Assembly: GCA_029532415.1 (NCBI GenBank)
Contig: JAQOTA010000019.1
Span: 124,001 to 188,000 of the forward strand
DNA length: 64,000 bases
From: Marasmius tenuissimus
Lineage: Eukaryota > Basidiomycota > Agaricomycetes > Agaricales > Marasmiaceae
Direction: 5' to 3'
Shown here piece after piece: positions 32,262-41,501 of the stretch. Below the pieces are notes generated by a model that was not told the DNA's origin, searched no databases, and worked only from the letters and a program-made list of their open reading frames with translations. The position numbers and the translations under genes were made by a program. Positions within the stretch are counted from its first letter, which is position 1, and each line of letters starts with the position of its first letter.

Positions 32262-34194
32262 TTCGATAAGCTTTTGATCCCTTCTCGTAACCGATAAAGA
32301 TCATGGCCTCGGATTTTGGAGCCAGCTTGTTTTTCCGTTTAGGTATTTGTGCGTAGGCACCACAGCCAAACGTTCTAAAATAGGAGACGTCGGGCTTTTT
32401 GCCTTCGTACAACTCAATTGGGGTTTTAAACTTCCTTGCGCGGATCGGAGTTCTGTTATATGTATGGACAGTGGTGAGAATTGCGAACTCCCACCAGCTT
32501 TCAGGGGCACAAGCATGAAAGCGCATTGCTTCAGAGTTTTCTCGCAGAGTGCGATTAAACCTTTCAGCGCGTCCATTTTGTTGGTGAATATGCGGAGCAG
32601 AAGTGTGAAATACCACTCCGTTATCAATGTACCATTGTTTTTGGGCGTTTGATAGAAACTCCCCCCCTCGATCAAAGCGTAGCTTCTTAACCATCTTGCC
32701 TGTTTGGGTCTCGACTTCCTTTTTCCAGGCTTTAAGGTTTTGATCGGTATCATCCTTGGCATACAACGGATATACCCAGCCATGAGACGACTTGTCGTTG
32801 ATTATGGTAAGGGCAAACTTCTTCCGATGGTATGACAAAGTAGGGAATTCTAACAAATCACAATGGACAAGCTCCAGAATCTCCGTAGCACGTTTGTCAG
32901 AAGCAGGGTAGGGTTTGTTGTTCATTTTGCCTTTGGCGCAACCACGACAAATCCCTTCCTTCAAAGGGAGAGCCTTTCCCTTTGGAAAACCCTTAACGTT
33001 ATCTGCTAACTTCTTAATAACGTCTTTGTTGGCGTGACCAAGACGTCTATGCCATACAGAAAAATCTATGACAGCAAAAGACATGACAGATGCGAAGGAA
33101 GTTACTCCCATAAGTATCTTCGTGTTCATCCATCGTAAGTTATCCTGGTCATGGCTCGGATAAAAGCTCATGAGTAAGGAGTTGTCTTTTCTGTACCGGA
33201 TCTGAGTCTCTGGATGGTTCCCGATGGTATAATATCCATCTCTTTGGAATTTACCATCTGAAATAATGCGATGTGGGCTATTGGGTTGGTACAACACTGG
33301 AAACAATTTTGTGACCTTAGTCACTCCCTGACTGGTAGTGTGTTGGATGAGAACAGTACCGGAGCCTTGGATATGGATGTTGGCTGCATCGCCTGCTGAG
33401 GTTGTAACAACTAAAGGGTAGGCAAATTCCTGATAATCTGAGAAGTCGCTCATGAATGGAGTCATGTGCATAGAAGCACCGCTATCAAGTAGCCAGGCTT
33501 CCTTTGTATTCTCAATGTATGAATCACTCACAATTAGGTTGCTGAAAGACATGACATTTGTCTCAACAAATACAGAACTATTAATACAACATTTGGATCT
33601 ACTTAATCCTAGAATGTGATGGTGGTGTCGGTGGTGTCGATAGTTAGCGTTCTGTATCTCATGCTTATCAGCGAGTGACTCATTATCAGGAACTAAAGAT
33701 ACTTGCCAGTCTCCACGGTCGTTACTCTCCTCCCATGCTTCAGGATCATCAATGCCGTTATCTCCGTACCAGTCTTCTCCGCCGTAAGAGTATCCAGAGT
33801 CTCCATCACTTTCGTCATCAGCATCATGATCAAAGTCATCAGATGCGCCTATGACAGTGAAGTTGTCTCGGGTAAGGTCGAGAGGGCTAGGAGATCGGAG
33901 ATCAATCACGGTTGAGGGGCATAGTCCAGTATCTGCATCAGGGTCATGAGATATGATACTGATGTTGCCAATATAGGTATTGGTGGCAATTGTACGCGGA
34001 ACCGGATTGAGAGGGCGATGTAAGGTAGCTGGAAATTGAACTGGTTCTGCTCCCTCGTTATCTGTAGTGGTATTCCTCGGATCATTCTGAGCAACAACCC
34101 AGGGATCAACCTCGGCATGATCATTGTTGCCGAGAGGAGAAGCACCACGAAAGGACCGAGTGGGAGAGCATGGAATAGGGGGTGCAGAAACAGG
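32262..34194 (-). CDS. Copia pol 5' part: protease and integrase
   Basis: In the same frame as gag, opening directly after the TGA at 34195-34197 (first Met at 33909). The aspartic protease shows WLLDSGASMHMT. A gag-pre-integrase zinc-binding stretch has WHRRLGHANKDVIKKL and CRGCAKGK. The integrase core shows HCDLLEF, FDRGGEFLSN and HQQNGRAERFNRTLRE. Its C-terminal signature FIGYEKGSKAYR lies just before the frame is lost at about 32262. Past that point this frame gives an unrelated tail to 31981. The product would process the polyprotein and insert the DNA copy. Confidence 0.9.
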
Positions 34195-36609
34195 TCACAT
34201 GATTGCCTGAGCGATAGCATGTGCGGTGGCGATAGCGTGGGAAATGAATACCCCCGGATCAATATCTGAAGGAGGAGGAAGTGGTGGCGAGTTGGAACGG
34301 TTGGGAACTTCAGCAGTTTGTGCCTGTGATGCTGAAAGGTCAATGCAGGGCACGGGGTGCATCCAGCCAGATAGAGTGGTTTGTCGGTCAAATTGATCAC
34401 GAAGATTTAATCGAGGGACAAAGCGAACATTGCGTTTGTTGTTCTGCTTGTAACCCCCCCTTTGACCTCGAACTGACTGGTTAGAAGCTGTTCCAAAAAG
34501 CCAATCTCCTTCTGTTCCTAGTTTGATGTGCGCTCCCCAGAAGACCGGGTTGTATACTTGGACTGGGATTGGAGTTCGGGTGTTGCGTATTCTGAAAACT
34601 TCAAGAACCGAAACACACTCAGGGTGTGCTTCGACGATCTTGACCCAGTTGGTGGTGTTGATTTCCAAAATAGCCTCCGATAGATGTTGAACATCCCAAG
34701 TCCAGAAGCGGGTCTGAGAAAAAGCGCGGACTGTGAGAATAGGTTCGCATATATTCTGCAGGTATAGTGCATGCCTCGGCGTGAGGTTATGACAGGCACA
34801 GTGCAGAATTGGATAGACGACTACACGAGTAGTGGTCCGGATCATGATGAATATAAACTCCGGACTGATGTTCCTACGCTTCACAATATCCATGATTTCC
34901 CGGTACCGCGTTTCGTCTTCCCAGTTACTAGTTGCACTTCTGAAAGGTACATCAATTGGCAGTGGGAGTCTGATATTGCAAATAGTAGTGGGATACTGAC
35001 TCCTGCGTAGCTCGGATCTTCCCATGTTTCGTACATTCTCTTGTGTGTATAGAATGAGAAACTGGGAGATAGATTGCTGATTTGCCGGTGTGTATGGGAA
35101 GTCACTGGGAGCGAAGGTCGGGAAGTAGATATCAGGAACAGATTCGGGAAGTGGAGGTGCCCATGGGGCATAGGGATCGTTTACATCATGAGGTGGCCAT
35201 TGACTCGTCGTGGGAATAGGTGGCTGTTCAACAACTTCTCCTTCTTCGAACTCAGAAGATGAGTCAGAAGAGATCTCCATGTCGATCTCGTCAGTTTCAG
35301 AGAGAGTGACTAAAGAGGGCATGGAGGAGTGCTCGCTATCGGTATCAGTATCAATAGCGTCGAGAGGGTTTGTTGAGATGTTTGCCATATAAACCCGTAA
35401 TGGAGCCATGAGTTCCTGGTCAAAGGTGGCACAAGCAAGGTTAGCAGAAAGGTGCCGACCGTTCTGCTTTCCTTGATTATTCTGCTTTTTCTTGCCAGCC
35501 TTTCCTTTTCCCTTGCCTTTTCCTTTCTGCGATTGTTGATTATGGTTACCCTGGTTATTATTATTCTGCTTTTGATTATTATTACCATTACCAGAACGAT
35601 TGTTATTCTTCCGGTTGTTGCTGCGGGAAGAATTCCCACCAGGTTGACGGTTCTGGCGGGACCAGGGTGGAGCAGTAGAAGGAATGAAACGATGAATGCC
35701 AGAAATTCTGGAGGCAAGAGCGGATTCATGAGCACCACGACGTCTGTTCCACTCGTTTGTGATTAGTGCAATCAACTTGACTACCTTGAGATCCTCCTTC
35801 TTTTCCTGAATTATCTTCTGCTTTAGCATTTCCCATGGTCCAGTAGGAAGCTTAGCAATGACAATGAGGACGAAGAGGGACTCGGGAATGTCAACACCCA
35901 GTACCTTAAGCTCCTTCCTCTTTTGGTCCATCTTGGTGATGACCGGGAGAGGATTCTGATTGGAGAAGAAGGTGGTGTGGTGAAATTCCTCATAAATATT
36001 AAGTAGCCGGGCCGTATCTTCCTGCCCGAAGGCTTTCTGGAAGTTCTCGATTGTTTCCTTGATGTCATCAGTCATCAAGGACTCGAAGGCCTGATTAACC
36101 CGAGATTTAAAAACGCCAAGAGCCTTATTGTTGCGTGTATACCATTCTGCATACCCAGATGCAGAAGCAGCTGGCTTGGTTTCAGTAAGAACCTGAAAGA
36201 TTCTCTGCTGCTGCAGATATGCCGTATACTTATAGAAAAAGGCATTCCAAATGGCGCTGTCCTTTAACTCCAGGATTGTCATGATTGCACCAGATCCCGC
36301 CGGGAACAAATCAGCAGCAACGTTCGCATAAATAGGGTGATCCGGGTTTCCAAAGACAGGTACGGCAGCACCTCCTTGGGCGTTAGTGATGTTGTAGGTA
36401 TGGCCAGGAGGTTGGAAAGACCAGAAAGTGTCGGAATCAGTAAAGCCCGGAGGTGCCGGCTCAGTCCTTGGAGAAGAAGTAGCTTGAGGGCTACCGGTAC
36501 GAGAATTGTGTTGAGAGGGGTTCTGAGACATATTTCCTAATTGAACAGAAATCTGCGAAAATCCCATGAGCATGATGAAAAAATAAAAGGAGAGAAATTG
36601 GGATTTCAA
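34195..36609 (-). CDS. Copia gag
   Basis: 804 codons from the first Met; the Met at 36531 (MSQNPSQHNSR) is the more likely start because the preceding 26 residues are hydrophobic and unlike gag. A UBN2/gag-like helical region covers about residues 110-290 (for example IWNAFFYKYTAYLQQQRIFQ and IAKLPTGPWEMLKQKI). A strongly basic, Asn/Gln/Lys-rich tract follows (NNRKNNNRSGNGNNN, KGKGKGKGKAGKKK). No CCHC zinc knuckle is visible, so the basic tract may take over RNA binding. The C-terminal third is long and unusual for gag. It ends at TGA (34195-34197) and the same frame continues as pol. Confidence 0.88.
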   Translation of the reverse strand: MKSQFLSFYFFIMLMGFSQISVQLGNMSQNPSQHNSRTGSPQATSSPRTEPAPPGFTDSDTFWSFQPPGHTYNITNAQGGAAVPVFGNPDHPIYANVAADLFPAGSGAIMTILELKDSAIWNAFFYKYTAYLQQQRIFQVLTETKPAASASGYAEWYTRNNKALGVFKSRVNQAFESLMTDDIKETIENFQKAFGQEDTARLLNIYEEFHHTTFFSNQNPLPVITKMDQKRKELKVLGVDIPESLFVLIVIAKLPTGPWEMLKQKIIQEKKEDLKVVKLIALITNEWNRRRGAHESALASRISGIHRFIPSTAPPWSRQNRQPGGNSSRSNNRKNNNRSGNGNNNQKQNNNNQGNHNQQSQKGKGKGKGKAGKKKQNNQGKQNGRHLSANLACATFDQELMAPLRVYMANISTNPLDAIDTDTDSEHSSMPSLVTLSETDEIDMEISSDSSSEFEEGEVVEQPPIPTTSQWPPHDVNDPYAPWAPPLPESVPDIYFPTFAPSDFPYTPANQQSISQFLILYTQENVRNMGRSELRRSQYPTTICNIRLPLPIDVPFRSATSNWEDETRYREIMDIVKRRNISPEFIFIMIRTTTRVVVYPILHCACHNLTPRHALYLQNICEPILTVRAFSQTRFWTWDVQHLSEAILEINTTNWVKIVEAHPECVSVLEVFRIRNTRTPIPVQVYNPVFWGAHIKLGTEGDWLFGTASNQSVRGQRGGYKQNNKRNVRFVPRLNLRDQFDRQTTLSGWMHPVPCIDLSASQAQTAEVPNRSNSPPLPPPSDIDPGVFISHAIATAHAIAQAIM

Positions 36610-37394
36610 CAGATGCCGCTAATAGGTCACAGGTCCCAACAGGTGCAGGGATTGTTAATCTGGTTACGTAGAGTAACCTTTCCAGTGTGTGTCTGGTGTG
36701 TTTCCTTCTCGCTATCTGGTCTCAATCCCAGACTAGCGTTAAAGTCATCCATATGCCAAAGAAGGTTATTAATAGACCAGACCATGGGACCATAGGCAGC
36801 TACCTTTAGTAACGCTGGTGCCTGGTACAAAGATCTACTAATAACTTGGAAACGAGTTCAGGGCATACAGGTTTTGGGATGTCCCGGTACATACTGAAAA
36901 TGGCCATGCGATAATCTATAAGATGTATCGTAAAAACCCCAGTTGTTCGGCACAACGGCCTACGCCATCATACAGACTAGTTTAGAAGCATAGTTGTATG
37001 ACAGCTCAAAAGGTGCCACTCCAGCCGAAGCTGTACAGCCGTGGACCACCCCCAACAGTTAGATTTCTTCAGCATTGTGCCGTGGCAATTTATGGCCAGA
37101 GCATCAACCTGGGTTATTCAAGACCAAGACAGGTCCGACAAGTCGGAAGCAGGTCTGGTCCTGAGAGAAAATGAAGACCAAATCAGTATGTACAATCGTG
37201 CGTGCAACATGCATGTACAGGGACATTAAGTGGAACCAGAAAAGGTGGACTTGCCCAATCCTACACCAGATAGCCCAACTCATCGCTAGAGACTCTATAG
37301 CCAATATGGGTATAGACATCCGCTAGGACGGTGGTGACACACGGAAAGTGTTTCAGCTACTCCGATCATAACGTCGACCTGCCCGCCTGTTGCG
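36610..37394 (-). other. Leader region of the Copia element
   Basis: About 0.8 kb between the upstream LTR/primer site and gag on the minus strand. Only short frames are present. It would hold packaging signals, none of which I can point to. Confidence 0.5.
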
Positions 37395-37406
37395 GGGCCC
37401 ATAACC
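37395..37406 (-). promoter_or_regulatory. Primer binding site of the Copia element (half-tRNA type)
   Basis: The minus strand reads GGTTATGGGCCC directly after the upstream LTR. This is the complement of the initiator tRNA-Met anticodon arm (GGGCCCAUAACC) rather than of a tRNA 3' end. The Drosophila copia element is known to prime with a cleaved half of initiator tRNA-Met, and this site fits that mode. Confidence 0.75.
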
Positions 37407-37930
37407 TATTGAGCCAGCATAGTTAAATGCACAGTGAGATGAAACTAAAACCTCACATATTGACTATAAGAGAATTCTTGTGTTCTTGTAGATGCTTGCT
37501 AGAGGTGATAATCGAGTAGATTGTCCTAAAGCTTTGAGACGCAAAGTCTCCAGCTTTTATACAAGAGTCCTTGTCTATCTACAAGTCATAGAACATAGGT
37601 AAGTGAGAATATAGCATATGGTACATATTGCATATCAGTAAGCATAAGTGCTCGAAGAGCAGAGTGAATAAGTAGGCATAGTCATACTAGCTTTCTATCT
37701 AAGTAATCTAGAGAGAAAGCTCAGTCAGCTTTGAACGCTATTGGGTGCAAAGCTGAACCTTGTTATAAACCATAGAGATAAGGTGTGAGTACTGACTAAC
37801 TACAGAGTCCGTCTGAGTAAGTACAGAATCTTTCATACGAGTGCAAGTGTCATAGTAAAGAGTCTATAAATAATAGACACGTAAACAACACGTCAATAAA
37901 GTGTATCACATGGTAGTCACATGTTCAACA
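37407..37930 (-). repeat. 5' LTR of the Copia element
   Basis: 524 bp; the upstream copy for minus-strand transcription. Differs from 29205-29728 at three transitions by eye. Confidence 0.95.
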
Positions 37931-39511
37931 AACTAGGGCGACCAAATGATGGGCGAGCGACAAGCTTTGACCAAAATACAGACTCACCAATATCGCCTTC
38001 CAGGTGCTCAGGGCTGTGAACAAAAGCGGACGACTGGCTGAGATAGGCAGCAACAAGTCGGGTTGGAAGGCGTAACAAGAAAGTTACCGCTAATTCACCG
38101 GGTCAGCGGAACTCGATATCGATACGATGGGAAACTGTTCCAATCAGTAGGGAGCGGCCATGGGCTGGTAGTGCACAGACCTTCTTTGGAATAACTTGCA
38201 CAGATGTTCCGGGAGATATTCAAAAGCGAGCGTTCAGGAGAAGGGAGTGAAGGGAAATGAGCAAGGATCCCTTTCCGGTGGTGTACGACAGCCCCAAGAG
38301 TGAGGAGGCCATGTAGAGCAAATTCCAACAAGTCCGAGTACTGGTAAAACACCTCATTGAGTGACGCAATCAGGCACAAGAAGTTGCCCAAGTATTGCTC
38401 TGACCAAGCGATGACATCTTTGGCATTGAGTTGTGGACGAGTTTCTCGGCGAAGTGGGGGTAGTCGAAAAAGCCGCAACCACTGGATCTCATCCGCTGGC
38501 GGAGTAGAGGCAGGTGCGATGTCGTACTGCCATGAAAGAGTTTTGAGATTGAAGTTCCAGTCAGAGTGCTCGTCCGAAACCTGTTGTACTATTATTAGCT
38601 ACCCGACTCTAAAAATAGCAAACTCACCGGAAATTCCGCGTCCAACGCCTTCATTGAGGAGAACTAACAACATCCTCAGCAACTCACAAGCTGGACAAAG
38701 AGAGATGCATACAAAGGTATAGATGAGGTAGTAAGCCACAATGTGGTCCTCCTCATATTGGTCCATGAACCCCTCTCCGTTTGCAAGATCTACAATCTAG
38801 TCAGTCCCCCAGACGCCCCCTCCACCGACAAATGTCCGTACCGTCGTGCGATATGAAGGCTGGGATATCAAGTCGACCCAATGCAAACACCTGAGTCCGT
38901 AAGTGTGACCTGCCCGAAAGAATCAGTGTCTATAACACCCCCAACTTGTAATTGTAACCCACGTGCATGTAGACAACCCCTCATAAATCTGTTTCCAAAC
39001 CTGAACCAGGCTGTTATTCCATGACTCCAGATTGCTAAATAGAACTGACTATTGTGACTATCTCCTTGTCTGCCTTGTTCTCTGGCTCGAAGACAAACAA
39101 TGTAAACTTGCGGTTGGAAAACTCGACCAGTTCCACACTGTACGCCTTTTTATGGATCTTCACTGTTCGGACCTCAACACAGGGTCGAAAAGGATTTGTA
39201 GACTTGACTTGTCGTCTGATGGTCATTTCCATCATGCCCGAGTAAACCTGGTTGCGCAGAATCATGTCGCCTTGCCGAATCTCCCTGAACCGATCTTGAA
39301 TTGGCTAGCTCAACATATAAATCAGCTTATGTTTTGTGAACGACGAAAGGATTATCCGCACCATCAACCCGTTGCGGCCCTGCCCTCGAATGCACAATGA
39401 TCTTTCCTCACCAAGGTTATTGTTGATAATGATGCTCCCGTTTGCTTGATTGAATTGTTGATTTCCTTCGATGGATATACCTGAGGGGGAACTGAACATT
39501 GTCGTCGACAT

Positions 39512-41413
39512 GACACTGAAGGGGAGATGGCGATGGTAGGGTAGAGAGAACCAACAGGGGAAAACCAAAACATATATTCAGTGCCTCGTAGGATAAATGG
39601 CTTGATACCCCTCTACTCAGCCTTTCAATCTCCGCCTGTGACTCAACATTGCTGTTCATGGTGATGTACACGAGGCTTGACGGGAAAAGAGCGCACCAGC
39701 CACTGGTGCAACGAGCTTCGAGTGAAGTGGCCTTGGTCGGGGATGAATATTGAACTGGCGTAAAAGCATCGAAATCGAGTTCAAGAAATGTTTGTGTAGT
39801 TTACAAGAGCTATGATATCCTGTCAAGATTCACTCACATCCGGTACGTGCCCCCGGGGGAACCTCATATATGCTGTTAAAGCCAGCACGCACCGAACCGC
39901 ATGATGGCAATGTCCGAGCCACGGGAACTATGAGACTCATCAGAAACGAGATTTTTCCATCAGTAAGCCATTACTAGCTGCGCAAAAACACGTAATCCAA
40001 TGAGAGAGAGGTAGACCTCTGCGTCAATCACATACCTTCGACGGTGACACCTTGCAGCATTGACACATGAGCAGTTGAAGCGCCATCAGGCTTCATGGGA
40101 CTTGCATATCGCTGTGAACAGGATATATTACCACGTTCCACAGTACCGACGCCCAAACAATCAAGGCACCACCAAGGAGAGAGAATAGAAGTTGGAGTTC
40201 TCTATAATGGTTAATAATAATGGACTAACATCCGAGCCTCAGGATCACCCAACTGAACACGACAAGGATTTTAAACCAAGGGTACAGTACAGGGTGAAGG
40301 TAAGAAACTAAGTAACTACTCGCGCATGCGCACTTTATATACAGATTGGACTAATAGAGCAAGCCAGCCGGTTGCGAGAGAAGCAACGTCGTCAATCTGA
40401 CACAGCCAGTAACGCTCAAGAGCATGTGGATAATTACTAGAGGATTTACGAGTTAGGGGATAGGAACGAGAACGATTAGATGAGCTGGGTAGATGTCACA
40501 ATTTAGTGGTGATGCTGCTAGCGCGTAGCTCTACCGCTATTCGCTGTCTCCACTCCCCACTGAAAGATTTGAAGGCTTCTGGATGTCTCGTTGTGACCAT
40601 CGACGCTCATATTCACCCACCCACGTAGACCACATCTCGCCACCTCTACTCCTACTAATATTTGCGCCCAAAGGAGGCCGATCCGAACTGAGGTTCAACG
40701 AAACTTCCACAAAATCCACAGTTATGATTAGACAAAGAAGACTGAGTTGGAAGGGCGGCCTGACAACCATGCATCCTCGTCAAGAAACCAAATTACGCGG
40801 GAAAGCGAGCAACTTTTGAGATAGGTCTCGGGTTTGGCAAAATAACATACCGTGAGGGAGTGGGATAGAACAGGATGGTGATATGCAGGTACCACACCGA
40901 TCACCCGACGGACGATTCGACGTTGACGGTATGGCTTGCCCTGACAGAAAGTTGACGGGCCGGTTTTCAACTTTGACTTTGCCGTCAGCGGTCGGTGGAT
41001 ACATATCGGAAAAGATTACGGTGGTCGTCTCGTAGTACAGACGATGATGATGAATCCTTGTTTATATAGCGGGGCTCAGGCCGTTTACGGCCTATGTGCC
41101 CGCTTGTATCCTACGTGTACTACAATGGTATGAACCTATCTAAACAGGTGCAGGGGGTCTCGGAGCTTGTATGGTATGCTGTATCTAATAAGGTGTAGGA
41201 AATACGTGAGACATATTGACAGTGAACTTTAGTTGTAAGAGATGAGGTATGTAGTTGGAGATCGGAGGTGAGATGGAATGGGTCGGCGTGCCCCCAAAGG
41301 CGAAGCCTTCCAAGGCCATGGTCGGCCAAGGAGATAGCGAGAGAGAGAGAAAGAAAGAAAGAGAGAGAGAAATGAAAGGAAGAGAGACAAAGTGATGGAG
41401 AGAGAGAGAGTCC
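39512..41413. other. Block upstream of A2 and spacer before the LINE
   Basis: 39512-40230 closely resembles 53271-53970 upstream of A3, including a shared tract from CAGCATTGACAC to GAAGTTGGAGTTCTC (40063-40200 and 53823-53966). From about 40400 to 41330 nothing was recognised apart from short frames. A purine-rich GA tract fills 41333-41413. Confidence 0.45.
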
Positions 41414-41430
41414 TTTTTTTTTTTTTTTTT
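41333..41430. repeat. GA-rich microsatellite followed by T17
   Basis: Runs of GAGAGA and GAAAGAAAG are followed by 17 T residues (41414-41430). Read on the minus strand, the T run is an A17 tract 71 bases after the LINE ORF2 stop and may be the LINE poly(A) tail. Confidence 0.7.
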
Positions 41431-41501
41431 GAAAGATAGAAGGGAGCAGAACTGAGATAAATAGATGGAGAGAAAGAAAGAAATAAATACCCGTCATGGA
41501 A

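Larger units (their letters stand above)
29205..37930 (-). mobile_element. Complete Ty1/Copia LTR retrotransposon
   Basis: Two 524-bp direct LTRs enclose minus-strand genes in Copia order (gag, protease, integrase, reverse transcriptase, RNase H). The 5-bp target duplication AACTA lies at 29200-29204 and 37931-37935. The LTRs differ at three positions by eye, all transitions, so insertion is recent. The coding region is one frame except for a TGA at the gag/pol junction (34195-34197) and a frameshift near 32262 between integrase and reverse transcriptase. On its coding strand the LTR reads TGTTGAAC...CTCAATA, so the 3' terminus is TA rather than the usual CA. Confidence 0.95.
28653..39511 (-). 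pseudogene. Family A copy 2 (A2), split by a Copia element
   Basis: The gene starts at the minus-strand ATG at 39511 (MSTTMFSSPSGISIEG) and follows the same exon order as the intact copy A4. Recognisable parts are NPFRPCVEVRTVKIHKKAYS near 39200, DWNFNLKTLSWQYD near 38555 and HHRKGILAHFPS near 38270. It carries a TGA in the exon homologous to A4 exon 8 (38103-38105, after IDIEFR). The Copia retrotransposon (29205-37930) sits exactly at the intron 8 / exon 9 junction; its AACTA target duplication includes the splice acceptor. Beyond it the gene resumes at about 29199 with INGMHCVCYPLPDRLFYWS and KQYARDRGYPEL. It ends in a shorter basic tail (SRWSRFLKKIPRKSRRQ) with TAA at 28653-28655. A4 exons 10-12 appear merged or lost here. 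Confidence 0.85.
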
